From positions 1 through 64,000 of the forward strand of contig NZ_JAFFZS010000036.1 of the NCBI RefSeq assembly GCF_016921115.1: a stretch of 64,000 nucleotides of DNA, read 5' to 3'. This document shows, piece by piece, positions 33,644 through 41,964 of this stretch. Within the stretch, counting starts at the first letter, position 1; the number at the start of each line of letters is the position of its first letter. Below the pieces are notes generated by a model. That model was not told the origin of the DNA, searched no databases, and was given only the letters and a program-made list of their open reading frames with translations. The DNA comes from Streptomyces actuosus. Lineage in GTDB: Bacteria > Actinomycetota > Actinomycetes > Streptomycetales > Streptomycetaceae. Both the position numbers and the translations under genes were made by a program.

Positions 33644-35365
33644 TCAGCGGGCCGCGCGGTTGACGGCGGAGACGACCGCCTTCAGCGAGGCACGCGTGGT
33701 GTTGGCGTCGATGCCGATGCCCCACAGCACCTTGTCGTCGACGACGCACTCGATGTAGGAGGCGGCGAGCGCGGAGGCGCCCTCGCTCATCGTGTGCTCC
33801 TGGTAGTCCAGCAGCCGTACGTCGACGCCGATGGACTCCAGCGCGTCGAAGAAGGCCGAGATCGGTCCGTTGCCGGAGCCGGTCAGGACGGTGTCCTCGC
33901 CGTCGACGGTGGCCTCGACGGTGAGGGTGTCCACACCGTCGGTGTCGGTGGTGGACTGACCCGTCCTCACCTGGATGCGGCCCCACGGGTTGTCCGGGTT
34001 GGGCAGGTACTCGTCCTGGAAGACCGCCCAGATCTCCTTCGGCGTGATCTCGCCGCCCTCGGCGTCCGTCTTCGCCTGGATGATCCGGGAGAACTCGATC
34101 TGCATCCGGCGCGGCAGGTCCAGCTTGTGGTCGTTCTTCAGGACGTAGGAGATGCCGCCCTTGCCGGACTGGGAGTTGACGCGGATGACGGCCTCGTAGG
34201 AGCGGCCGACGTCCTTGGGGTCGATGGGCAGGTACGGGACGGCCCACTCGATGTCGTCGACGGTGACGCCCTTGGCCTTCGCCTCGGCCTCCATGGCGTC
34301 GAAGCCCTTCTTGATGGCGTCCTGGTGGGAGCCGGAGAAGGACGTGTAGACCAGGTCGCCCACGTACGGGTGGCGCGGGTGGACCTCCATCTGGTTGCAG
34401 TACTCCCACGTCCGGCGGATCTCGTCGATGTCGGAGAAGTCGATCTGCGGGTCGACGCCCTGCGAGAACAGGTTCATGCCCAGGGTGACCAGGTCGACGT
34501 TGCCGGTGCGCTCGCCCTGCCCGAACAGGCAGCCCTCGATGCGGTCGGCGCCGGCCATCAGCGCCAGCTCGGCGGCGGCGACGGCCGTCCCGCGGTCGTT
34601 GTGCGGGTGCACGGACAGGCAGACGTACTCGCGGCGGGAGAGGTTGCGGTGCATCCACTCGAAGCGGTCCGCGTGCGTGGACGGCGTCGAACGCTCCACG
34701 GTGGCGGGCAGGTTGAGGATGATCTCGCGGCCCGGACCGGGCTGGTAGACGTCCATGACCGCCTCGCAGACCTCCAGGGCGAAGTCCAGCTCGGTGTCGG
34801 TGAAGATCTCCGGCGAGTACTGGTAGCCGAACTCCGTTTCCGGTCCCAGCAGCTTCTCGGCGTACTCCATCACCAGGCGCGTGCCGTCGACGGCGATCTG
34901 CTTGATGTCGTCCTTGGAGCCGCGGAAGACCACCCGGCGGAAGACCGGCGCGGTGGCGTTGTACAGGTGGACGGTGGCGCGGCGGGCGCCCTTCAGGGAC
35001 TCCACGGTCCGCTCGATCAGGTCCTCGCGGGCCTGGGTGAGGACGGAGATCGTCACGTCCTCGGGGATCGCGCCCTCCTCCTCGACGATGGAGCGCACGA
35101 AGTCGAAGTCGGTCTGGCCGGAGGCGGGGAAGCCGACCTCGATCTCCTTGTAGCCCATCTTGACCAGCTGGTCGAACATCCTGCGCTTGCGCTCGGGGGA
35201 CATCGGGTCGATCAGCGCCTGGTTGCCGTCGCGCAGGTCGGTCGACAGCCAGCGGGGGGCTGCGGTGACCCGCCGGTTCGGCCAGGTGCGCTCGGGGATG
35301 TCGACCTGCTCGTAGCGACCGTACTTGTGGACCGGCATCGGGCTGGGCTGCTGGCGGTTCGCCAT
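33644..35365 (-). CDS. leuA: 2-isopropylmalate synthase
   Basis: 573 residues. Catalyses the first committed step of leucine synthesis, joining acetyl-CoA and 2-oxoisovalerate. The catalytic barrel contains STDLRDGNQAL and LSVHPHNDRGTAVAAAELAL, with HxH metal ligands there. The C-terminal ~130 residues form the leucine-sensing LeuA allosteric domain (VDGEDTVLTGSGNGPISAFFDALES). This is the long actinobacterial/yeast-type form. ATG at 35365 has GAGGAG 10 bases upstream. A leader peptide with four leucine codons precedes it, indicating leucine-responsive attenuation. Confidence 0.97.
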   Translation of the reverse strand: MANRQQPSPMPVHKYGRYEQVDIPERTWPNRRVTAAPRWLSTDLRDGNQALIDPMSPERKRRMFDQLVKMGYKEIEVGFPASGQTDFDFVRSIVEEEGAIPEDVTISVLTQAREDLIERTVESLKGARRATVHLYNATAPVFRRVVFRGSKDDIKQIAVDGTRLVMEYAEKLLGPETEFGYQYSPEIFTDTELDFALEVCEAVMDVYQPGPGREIILNLPATVERSTPSTHADRFEWMHRNLSRREYVCLSVHPHNDRGTAVAAAELALMAGADRIEGCLFGQGERTGNVDLVTLGMNLFSQGVDPQIDFSDIDEIRRTWEYCNQMEVHPRHPYVGDLVYTSFSGSHQDAIKKGFDAMEAEAKAKGVTVDDIEWAVPYLPIDPKDVGRSYEAVIRVNSQSGKGGISYVLKNDHKLDLPRRMQIEFSRIIQAKTDAEGGEITPKEIWAVFQDEYLPNPDNPWGRIQVRTGQSTTDTDGVDTLTVEATVDGEDTVLTGSGNGPISAFFDALESIGVDVRLLDYQEHTMSEGASALAASYIECVVDDKVLWGIGIDANTTRASLKAVVSAVNRAAR

Positions 35366-35560
35366 GGTGCGAAGGCTCCTCAGGTGTCCGGGTGGACGGC
35401 CGACGACGCAACGCCAAGCTCCGCGGGGAGGGAGTCGGCCTCGACTACAGGCCCTCGCCGCGGCAGCTAAGAAGAAGCAGCCCGAAACGCATGATGCTCC
35501 GCATGCTAGCCGAGCCGTCCCGGGCGCGGGGGGCTGTATCAGTATGCGGGACCGGCCGCC
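35366..35560 (-). promoter_or_regulatory. leuA attenuation leader
   Basis: The leader contains the short leucine-rich reading frame at 35504-35445, then segments able to pair. GCCT/AGGC hairpin arms are around its stop codon, and a GAGGG with CCCTC partner lies just downstream. Ribosome stalling at the leucine codons when leucyl-tRNA is scarce would change pairing before leuA. Leader peptides ahead of leuA have been described for actinobacteria. The exact terminator/antiterminator structures were not computed. Confidence 0.7.
35445..35504 (-). CDS. leuA leader peptide
   Basis: A 19-residue peptide, MRSIMRFGLLLLSCRGEGL, ending in TAG. The four consecutive leucines use CTG CTT CTT CTT. CTT is uncommon in this GC-rich genome, which sharpens sensitivity to leucyl-tRNA supply. 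It lies 79 bases before the leuA start on the same strand. The peptide itself is not expected to have a function after synthesis. Confidence 0.85.
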   Translation of the reverse strand: MRSIMRFGLLLLSCRGEGL

Positions 35561-35683
35561 CATACCGGACAAAAGGTGCGCAATACCACACCATCACGGA
35601 GCGTGGCGCCCACTGTCCCGGTATTTCACCAATCATGGTGCCAGGTAGTGACAGCATCGTCACGCAGTGCAAAGGTTCCCGGC

Positions 35684-36754
35684 ATGACGACTCACGGGGG
35701 CTTCGAGCCCGTCTTCTGCACCGTCGTCCCGCCGCATGTCCTCGACAGGCTGGCCCGGCACGACGACACCGCACTCTCCGGTCCCGCCCGGCGGACCCTG
35801 ATGCGCGACAGCGAGCTGCGCGGCCGGCGTCGCGTCACCGCCGAGTTCACCCTCGCCGCCGCACCGGCCGCGAAGGCGCCGTCCGACCGTCCGCTGCGCA
35901 CGGTCTACGACGCCGAGCACCGCACGGAGCTGCCCGGCACCAAGGTCCGTGGCGAGGGCGACGAGCCCGGCCGGGACGCCACGGTCAACCGGGCCTACGC
36001 CGGCCTCGGCGCCACGTTCGACCTCTTCCTCACGGCCTACGGCCGCCACTCCATCGACGGCGACGGGCTGCCCCTGGACGCCACGGTCCACTACGACGAG
36101 GGCTACGACAACGCCTTCTGGAACGGCGAGCAGATGGTCTTCGGCGACGGCGACGGCGAGATCTTCCTCGACTTCACCCTGCCGATCGACGTCATCGGCC
36201 ACGAGCTGACCCACGGCGTCACCCAGTACACCGCCAACCTCACGTACTACGGCCAGCCGGGCGCGCTGAACGAGTCGATGTCCGACGTCTTCGGCTCGCT
36301 CATCAAGCAGTACGCGCTGGGCCAGACCGCCGCCGAGGCCGACTGGCTCATCGGCGCCGGCCTGCTCGCCCCGCGCGTCACCGGTAAGGCGCTGCGCTCG
36401 ATGAAGGAGCCGGGCACGGCGTACGACGACGACGTCCTCGGCAAGGACCCGCAGCCCGCGACCATGGACGGCTATGTGCGCACCGGCCGCGACAACGGCG
36501 GCGTCCACATCAACTCCGGCATCCCCAACCACGCCTTCTACCTCGTCGCCTCGCAGCTCGGCGGCCGCGCCTGGGAACGAGCGGGCAGGATCTGGTACGA
36601 CGTCCTCACCGGCGGCGAACTGCCCTCGCAGGCGATGTTCGCCGACTTCGCCACGCTCACCCTCAAGGCCGCGCGCGAGACCTACGGCGACGGCGGAGAG
36701 GAGCACGAGGCGGTGCGCAAGGCCTGGGAGCAGGTCGGGGTGCGCGCGCTGTAG
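35684..36754 (+). CDS. M4-family metallopeptidase, protealysin-like
   Basis: 356 residues. There is no secretion signal. The N-terminal FEPVFCTVVPPHVLDRLA is the short protealysin-type propeptide. Zinc ligands are His173 and His177 in HELTH, with catalytic Glu174, and Glu197 in NESMSD. The proton donor region is GGVHINSGIPNHAFY with His275. Protealysin-like enzymes can act inside the cell. The next gene encodes an emfourin-like inhibitor, the known partner type. The gene is divergent from leuA. AAAGG lies 8 bases before the ATG. Confidence 0.93.
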   Translation: MTTHGGFEPVFCTVVPPHVLDRLARHDDTALSGPARRTLMRDSELRGRRRVTAEFTLAAAPAAKAPSDRPLRTVYDAEHRTELPGTKVRGEGDEPGRDATVNRAYAGLGATFDLFLTAYGRHSIDGDGLPLDATVHYDEGYDNAFWNGEQMVFGDGDGEIFLDFTLPIDVIGHELTHGVTQYTANLTYYGQPGALNESMSDVFGSLIKQYALGQTAAEADWLIGAGLLAPRVTGKALRSMKEPGTAYDDDVLGKDPQPATMDGYVRTGRDNGGVHINSGIPNHAFYLVASQLGGRAWERAGRIWYDVLTGGELPSQAMFADFATLTLKAARETYGDGGEEHEAVRKAWEQVGVRAL

Positions 36755-36795
36755 GCGGGGTGCGCCGGACGCCGTTCGGTACTAGACAGGGACCC

Positions 36796-37062
36796 ATGCG
36801 GATTCAGGTGAAGCGCACGGGCGGGTTCGCGGGCATCGAGCGGTACGCCGAGGTGGACACCTCCGGCCGCCCCGACGCCCCCGAGTGGCAGGCCCTGGCC
36901 GAGAAGGCTCTCGCCGACGGCCGGGGCACGCCGCCGACCGGGGTACCGGACGGCTTCGGCTACCAGATCACGGTGGACGGGCGGACGGTGTACGCCGCCG
37001 ACCCGCACCTGACGGAGGAACAGCGCGCACTGATCTCCCGGGTGCTCCGGGAAGGGGCGTAG
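36796..37062 (+). CDS. Emfourin-like protealysin inhibitor
   Basis: 88 residues, starting MRIQVKRTGGFAGIERYAEVD. The pattern of a beta-rich start, GFAGIERY, and a later PDGFGYQITVDGRTVYAADPHLTEEQRAL matches emfourin-type (M4in) proteins encoded beside protealysin-like proteases. It begins 41 bases after the protease stop, on the same strand. The product would bind and block the active site of its neighbour, probably protecting cytoplasmic proteins. Function is inferred from family and context. Confidence 0.85.
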   Translation: MRIQVKRTGGFAGIERYAEVDTSGRPDAPEWQALAEKALADGRGTPPTGVPDGFGYQITVDGRTVYAADPHLTEEQRALISRVLREGA

Positions 37063-37094
37063 GCGGGCACCCGACGGGTGTTCACGCACGGGCG

Positions 37095-37124
37095 TTGACG
37101 CGGGTTACCGAGGGTACGGATGAT
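37095..37124 (+). promoter_or_regulatory. Candidate promoter of GH1 gene
   Basis: TTGACG (37095-37100) and GATGAT (37119-37124) are spaced 18 bases apart. Only 6 bases separate the -10 from the ATG at 37131, and no good ribosome binding site is present, so a leaderless transcript is likely. Confidence 0.5.
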
Positions 37125-37130
37125 CCGCGC

Positions 37131-38429
37131 ATGGATCCGATGCCTCAGTTCCCGCCCGGCTTCCTGTGGGGCGTGTCGACCTCGGCCCACCAGATCGAAG
37201 GGGCCGCGGACCGACGCGCCCCGTCCGTGTGGGACGTCTTCACCGCCGTGCCGGGCCGGGTGAAGGACGGCTCGACGGCCGCCGTCGCCTGCGACCACTT
37301 CCACCGCTACAGCGAGGACGTCGCCCTGCTCACCGGCCTGGGCGTGAACGCCTACCGCTTCTCCGTCTCCTGGGCTCGGGCCGCCTCCCCAGGCGGCCTG
37401 GACTTCTACGACCGCCTGGTCGACGAGCTGTGCGCGGCGGGGGTCCGCCCGGTGCCGACGCTCTTCCACTGGGAGCTGCCCGCCGACCTGGACTGGCTGG
37501 AGCGGGACACCGCGTCCCGCTTCGCGGACCACGTGACCGCGGTGGCCGCCCGGCTCAACGACCGCGTACCGCAGTGGATCACCCTCAACGAGCCCGCCGA
37601 GCACACCCTGCTGGGCCATGCCCTCGGCGTGCACGCACCCGGGAGGCGCCTGCTGTTCGACGCCCTGCCGGTCGCCCACCACCAGCTGCTGGCCCACGGC
37701 CTGGCGGTACGGGCGCTGCGCGCCGCCGGAGCCGCGGACATCGGGATCGCCAACTCGCACGGGCCGACCTGGCCGGCGTCCGGCGAGAGGGCGGACGTCG
37801 AGGCGGCGGCCTTCTACGACGTCCTGCTCAACCGCCTGTTCGCCGAGCCGCTGATCCTCGGGGAGTACCCGGAGGGCATCGGCGACCTGATGCCCGGCGA
37901 CGTGCGGGCGGACCTGGAGGTCGTCGCCGAGCCGATCGACTGGTACGGCATCAACTACTACGCACCGACACGGGTGGGCGCCCCGCAGGGCACCGAGACG
38001 GACTTCGGCGGGGTCCGGATGCCGGCCGAACTCCCCTTCACGGTCCGGGAGATCGAGGACATCCCGGTCACCGACTTCGGCTGGCCGGTGGTACCGGAGG
38101 CGCTGACCGAACTGCTCACCGGCCTCGCGGAGCGCTACGGCGACCGGCTGCCGCCCGTGGTGATCACCGAGAACGGTTGCAGCGGCGAGGGCATCGACGA
38201 CCAGGACCGCATCGCCTACCTCGACGGGCACCTGCGCGCCCTGCACCGGGCGATGGCGGCGGGTGTCGAGGTGCGCGGCTACTTCGTCTGGTCCCTGCTG
38301 GACAACTTCGAGTGGGCGGAGGGATACGCGCGGCGCTTCGGGCTCGTGCACGTCGACCACGACACCCAGGAGCGCACCCCCAAGGCGTCGTACGCCTGGC
38401 TGCGGGAGGTGCTGCGGGCCCAGTCGTGA
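37131..38429 (+). CDS. GH1 beta-glucosidase
   Basis: 432 residues without signal peptide, so cytoplasmic. It starts PPGFLWGVSTSAHQIEGA. The acid/base Glu154 is in TLNEPAEH, the nucleophile Glu347 in VITENGCS. Sugar-binding NYYAPTRVG and the terminal WSLLDNFEWAEGYARRFGLVHVD are typical of family 1. It hydrolyses beta-glucosides such as cellobiose by a retaining mechanism. It is slightly shorter than the usual 440-480 residues. No sugar transporter or LacI regulator adjoins it, unlike many streptomycete GH1 operons. Confidence 0.95.
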   Translation: MDPMPQFPPGFLWGVSTSAHQIEGAADRRAPSVWDVFTAVPGRVKDGSTAAVACDHFHRYSEDVALLTGLGVNAYRFSVSWARAASPGGLDFYDRLVDELCAAGVRPVPTLFHWELPADLDWLERDTASRFADHVTAVAARLNDRVPQWITLNEPAEHTLLGHALGVHAPGRRLLFDALPVAHHQLLAHGLAVRALRAAGAADIGIANSHGPTWPASGERADVEAAAFYDVLLNRLFAEPLILGEYPEGIGDLMPGDVRADLEVVAEPIDWYGINYYAPTRVGAPQGTETDFGGVRMPAELPFTVREIEDIPVTDFGWPVVPEALTELLTGLAERYGDRLPPVVITENGCSGEGIDDQDRIAYLDGHLRALHRAMAAGVEVRGYFVWSLLDNFEWAEGYARRFGLVHVDHDTQERTPKASYAWLREVLRAQS

Positions 38430-38463
38430 GGAGGTGCGGCCCGGGGCAGGCGGAGACCCGCGG

Positions 38464-38511
38464 GGCCGTGCCCCCGCCCCGGCCCCGCGGCGCGGGGGCG
38501 GGGGTGCGGCC
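38464..38511. terminator. Bidirectional terminator between GH1 gene and era
   Basis: GGCCGTGCCCCCGCCCC pairs with GGGGCGGGGGTGCGGCC, a 17-pair stem including two G-U pairs, across a 14-base loop. It lies 35 bases after the GH1 stop and 49 bases beyond the era stop. Confidence 0.75.
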
Positions 38512-38559
38512 CAGGGAGGCAGGCCCGCGCGCCGGACGGCCGCGGGCGCGGCCCGACGG

Positions 38560-39546
38560 TCAGAAGCCCAGCTTCCGCAGCTGCTTCGGGTCCCGCTGCC
38601 AGTCCTTGGCCACCTTCACATGGAGGTCCAGGAAGACGGGGGTGCCGAGCAGCGCCTCGATCTGGCGGCGGGACTTGATGCCGACGTCCTTCAGCCGCTT
38701 GCCCTTGGGGCCGATGATGATGCCCTTCTGGCTGGAGCGCTCGATGTAGACGTTGGCGTGGATGTCCAGGAGGGGCTTGTCCGCCGGGCGGTCCTCCCGC
38801 GGCAGCATCTCCTCGACGACCACCGCGATGGAGTGCGGCAGCTCGTCCCGCACCCCCTCCAGCGCCGCCTCCCGGATCAGCTCGGCCACCATGACCTGCT
38901 CGGGCTCGTCGGTCAGATCGCCCTCGGGGTACAGCGTCGGGCCCTCGGGCAGCAGCGGGACCAGCAGGTCGGCCAGCAGCTCCACCTGCTTGTCCCCGAC
39001 CGCCGACACCGGGACGATCTCCGCCCACTCGACGCCCAGCTCCTTGCCGAGCTGGTCGATCGCGATGAGCTGCTCGGCGAGCGCCTTGGGGTCCACCAGG
39101 TCCGTCTTGGTGACGACGGCCACCTTCGGGGTCTTCTTGATCCCGGCGAGCTCCTTGGCGATGAACCGGTCGCCGGGCCCGATCTTCTGGTCGGCGGGCA
39201 GGCAGAAGCCGATCACGTCCACCTCGGCCCACGTGGTGCGCACGACGTCGTTGAGACGCTCGCCCAGCAGCGTCCGCGGCTTGTGCAGCCCCGGGGTGTC
39301 CACCAGGATCAGCTGCGCGTCCGGGCGGTGCACGATGCCCCGCACGGTGTGCCGGGTCGTCTGCGGCCGGTTGGAGGTGATCGCCACCTTCTGCCCGACC
39401 AGAGCGTTCGTGAGGGTGGACTTGCCCGCGTTGGGGCGACCGACGAAGCAGGCGAAGCCGGCGCGGTGCTCCCCCGCACCGTCGACGGCGCGGGAGGAGC
39501 CCCGGCCCTCGGCGGGCTGCTCGGATGACTGGGTACGAACGCTCAT
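38560..39546 (-). CDS. era: GTPase Era
   Basis: 328 residues. G1 is GRPNAGKSTL, G3 DTPG, G4 TKTD and G5 SAVG. The C-terminal KH domain carries IIIGPKGKRLKDVG, which binds the 3' end of 16S rRNA during 30S assembly. ATG 39546 is used; ATG 39555 with GGGAG almost touching it is an alternative. A Ser/Gly/Glu-rich N-terminal extension of about 30 residues precedes the G domain. In related genomes era follows the cytidine-deaminase-like gene; here amtB-glnB lies between. Confidence 0.95.
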   Translation of the reverse strand: MSVRTQSSEQPAEGRGSSRAVDGAGEHRAGFACFVGRPNAGKSTLTNALVGQKVAITSNRPQTTRHTVRGIVHRPDAQLILVDTPGLHKPRTLLGERLNDVVRTTWAEVDVIGFCLPADQKIGPGDRFIAKELAGIKKTPKVAVVTKTDLVDPKALAEQLIAIDQLGKELGVEWAEIVPVSAVGDKQVELLADLLVPLLPEGPTLYPEGDLTDEPEQVMVAELIREAALEGVRDELPHSIAVVVEEMLPREDRPADKPLLDIHANVYIERSSQKGIIIGPKGKRLKDVGIKSRRQIEALLGTPVFLDLHVKVAKDWQRDPKQLRKLGF

Positions 39547-39721
39547 GCCGCCCATTCTCCCTGATCCCCGAGCCCGCGCCGCACCACGGACCGCGCCGCC
39601 CCCCCCGCTGTGAGGTTCCGGTAACCCGTCCGCAACGAAACGTCACGGAAACACAGCTGTACGCGGCCGGAAACGCCGGCCGGTGACGCTCTTGCGAGCC
39701 CCCGGACCGTTGGAGACGCAC

Positions 39722-41089
39722 GTGCCCCTCACCGCCGCACTGCCCGAAACCCTCGTCCTCGCCCGAGAGGCGGGCGCCCCGGCCGCCGACACCGGCGACA
39801 CCGCCTGGCTGCTGGCGGCCACCGCGCTGGTGCTTCTGATGACCCCGGGGCTCGCCCTGTTCTACGGCGGCATGGTCCGCACGAAGAGCGTCCTCAACAT
39901 GCTGATGATGAGCTTCGTGTCGATCGCCCTGGTCACCGTGGTCTGGCTCACGGCCGGCTACTCCCTCGCCTTCGGCGACGACGCGGCGGCCGGGCTCATC
40001 GGCGGGCTCGACCACCTGGGCATGGCGGGCCTGGGCCCGGACAGCGTGCAGGGCAGCGTCCCCACCGTGCTCTTCGCCACGTTCCAGCTGACCTTCGCGA
40101 TCATCACCGCGGCCCTGATCAGCGGTGCGATCGCGGATCGCGCGAAGTTCGGCGCCTGGGTCGTCTTCGTCCCCGTCTGGGCGCTGCTGGTATACGTTCC
40201 GGTGACCCACTGGGTGTGGGGGCCGGGCGGCTGGATCCTCGACTCCCTCGGTGCCCTGGACTTCGCCGGCGGCCTGCCCGTCGAGATCACCTCCGGCGCC
40301 TCCGGACTCGCCCTGTGCCTCGTCCTCGGCCCGCGCCTGGGCTTCAAGAAGGACGCGATGCGCCCGCACAACCTGCCGATGGTCGTACTGGGCGCGGGCC
40401 TGCTGTGGTTCGGCTGGTTCGGCTTCAACGCCGGCTCCGCCCTCGGCGCCAACGGCCTCGCGGCAGCCGCGTTCCTCAACACGCTGGCCGCCGGCTGCAC
40501 CGGCCTGCTCGGCTGGCTGTTCGTCGAGCAGAAGCGGGACGGTCATCCGACCACCCTCGGCGCGGCGTCCGGCGCGGTCGCGGGCCTGGTGGCCATCACC
40601 CCGTCGTGCGGCTCGGTGTCCCTGCTCGGCGCGCTGGTCGTGGGCCTGGCCGCCGGCGTCGTCTGCTCGTACGCGGTGGGCTGGAAGTTCAGACTGAACT
40701 ACGACGACTCCCTGGACGTCGTCGGCGTCCACCTGGTCGGCGGCGTCATCGGCACCCTGCTGATCGGCCTGTTCGCCGAGAGGGCGATGACCGGCCACGC
40801 CGCGGGCCTCTTCTACGGCGGCGGGCTCGCCCAGCTGGGCAAGCAGCTGGTGGCGGTGGCCGCGGTGGCGGTCCATGCCTTCGCCGTCACCTACTGCCTC
40901 GGCAGGCTCATCGACAAGCTGTGGGGCTTTCGCGCGAGCGAGGAGGAGGAGCGGACGGGCCTGGACCTTACGGTGCACGCCGAGACGGCATACGATCACG
41001 GCGTCCTGGGCCACGGCGCCCCGGTCAGCTCCTCCGCCCCCGCCTCCACGCAGAAGGCCCCCACCCGGAAGGTCGACACCCCGGCATGA
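39722..41089 (+). CDS. amtB: Ammonium transporter (Amt family)
   Basis: 455 residues, 11 membrane helices. The start GTG at 39722 has GGAG 7 bases upstream. The pore twin histidines lie in VPVTHWVWGPGGW and DVVGVHLVGG. FGWFGFNAGSALGANG is a family signature. The C-terminal cytoplasmic tail extends about 55 residues beyond the usual end and is Ser/Thr/Ala/Lys-rich. The stop overlaps the PII gene start (ATGA), so transporter and its regulator are co-translated, as in amtB-glnK operons. Confidence 0.95.
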   Translation: MPLTAALPETLVLAREAGAPAADTGDTAWLLAATALVLLMTPGLALFYGGMVRTKSVLNMLMMSFVSIALVTVVWLTAGYSLAFGDDAAAGLIGGLDHLGMAGLGPDSVQGSVPTVLFATFQLTFAIITAALISGAIADRAKFGAWVVFVPVWALLVYVPVTHWVWGPGGWILDSLGALDFAGGLPVEITSGASGLALCLVLGPRLGFKKDAMRPHNLPMVVLGAGLLWFGWFGFNAGSALGANGLAAAAFLNTLAAGCTGLLGWLFVEQKRDGHPTTLGAASGAVAGLVAITPSCGSVSLLGALVVGLAAGVVCSYAVGWKFRLNYDDSLDVVGVHLVGGVIGTLLIGLFAERAMTGHAAGLFYGGGLAQLGKQLVAVAAVAVHAFAVTYCLGRLIDKLWGFRASEEEERTGLDLTVHAETAYDHGVLGHGAPVSSSAPASTQKAPTRKVDTPA

Positions 41090-41424
41090 AGCTCATCACC
41101 GCGATCGTCAAGCCGTACCGTCTCGACGAGGTGAAGACGGCGCTCCAGGAGCTCGGCGTGCACGGTCTGACCGTCACCGAGGCCAGCGGCTACGGCCGGC
41201 AGCGCGGTCACACCGAGGTGTATCGCGGCGCCGAGTACCGGGTGGACCTGGTGCCCAAGGTGCGCATCGAGGTCGTCGTGGAGGACGCGCAGGCCGACGA
41301 CGTCGTCGACGCGGTCGTGAAGGCCGCGCAGACCGGCAAGATCGGCGACGGGAAGGTGTGGGTCCTCCCGGTCGAGACGGTCGTCCGGGTCCGGACGGGC
41401 GAGCGCGGCCCCGACGCCCTCTGA
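41086..41424 (+). CDS. glnB: Nitrogen regulatory protein PII
   Basis: 112 residues, full length. Begins MKLITAIVKPYRLDEVKTAL. The T-loop carries Tyr51 (GAEYRVDL), the site adenylylated in actinobacterial GlnK. The B-loop is TGKIGDGKVWV. It binds ATP/ADP and 2-oxoglutarate and would plug AmtB when nitrogen is plentiful. It overlaps amtB by 4 bases. No glnD adenylyltransferase gene follows, unlike the amtB-glnK-glnD operon known from S. coelicolor; the next gene is convergent. Confidence 0.95.
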   Translation: MKLITAIVKPYRLDEVKTALQELGVHGLTVTEASGYGRQRGHTEVYRGAEYRVDLVPKVRIEVVVEDAQADDVVDAVVKAAQTGKIGDGKVWVLPVETVVRVRTGERGPDAL

Positions 41425-41473
41425 GGAGCCGCGCCCTTCGGGTCCGCCTCCCCGCGTTGTGCGGGACGGAGGA

Positions 41474-41827
41474 TCAGCCGGCCGTGCGGGTCCGCCGCAC
41501 CTCTCCGTCCGGCCCGGCCAGCAGCACCGGCGTCGCGGCCCCGCCCAGGTCCGCCACGGCCGCCAGGTCCTCCGCGGGAACCGACTCCGCCTCGGTCACG
41601 ACGGCTGCCGCCTCCAGCGACTTCGCCCCGGACGCCACCGCCATGGCGACCGCCGTGCGGAGCGCGCTGAGCCGGAGCGAGTCCAGGGCGACGGTGCCGG
41701 CGACGTAGGTGCGGCCGGTGTCGTCGCGTACCGCCGCCCCCTCGGGCACTCCGTTGCGGGCGCGGGCCGAGCGGGCCAGGGTGACGATCTTGCGGTCCTC
41801 GGGGTCGAGCGCGTTGCTGTCGGTCAT
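41474..41827 (-). CDS. Cytidine-deaminase-like protein without zinc motifs
   Basis: 117 residues. Fold-level features of small cytidine deaminases are visible: a first helix (DRKIVTLARSARARNGVPEGAAVRDDTGRTYVAG), then LDSLRLSALRTAVAMAVASGA where the active form has the HAE motif. Neither HAE nor PCxxC is present, so classical zinc-dependent deamination is unlikely. The gene belongs to the era cluster in actinobacteria. TATGCT (41834-41839) lies 6 bases upstream of the ATG, suggesting a leaderless transcript. A structural or regulatory role is possible. Confidence 0.8.
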   Translation of the reverse strand: MTDSNALDPEDRKIVTLARSARARNGVPEGAAVRDDTGRTYVAGTVALDSLRLSALRTAVAMAVASGAKSLEAAAVVTEAESVPAEDLAAVADLGGAATPVLLAGPDGEVRRTRTAG

Positions 41828-41833
41828 GATCCG

Positions 41834-41839
41834 AGCATA
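41834..41839 (-). promoter_or_regulatory. -10 element of the deaminase-like gene
   Basis: TATGCT on the minus strand, 6 bases before the ATG at 41827, with no ribosome binding site between. This is the typical arrangement of leaderless actinobacterial mRNAs. Confidence 0.5.
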
Positions 41840-41964
41840 CGGAGGCCGAGGGGAGCGCGGTGCGGCAGCCGTCGGCGGCGCAGCGGACCACGTCCCGGCC
41901 GCGGCGGGGCCGAGGGGGCCGAGGGTCGGCCCCGCTCCTCCGGGCGGCCGGCGGGGAGGCGCCG

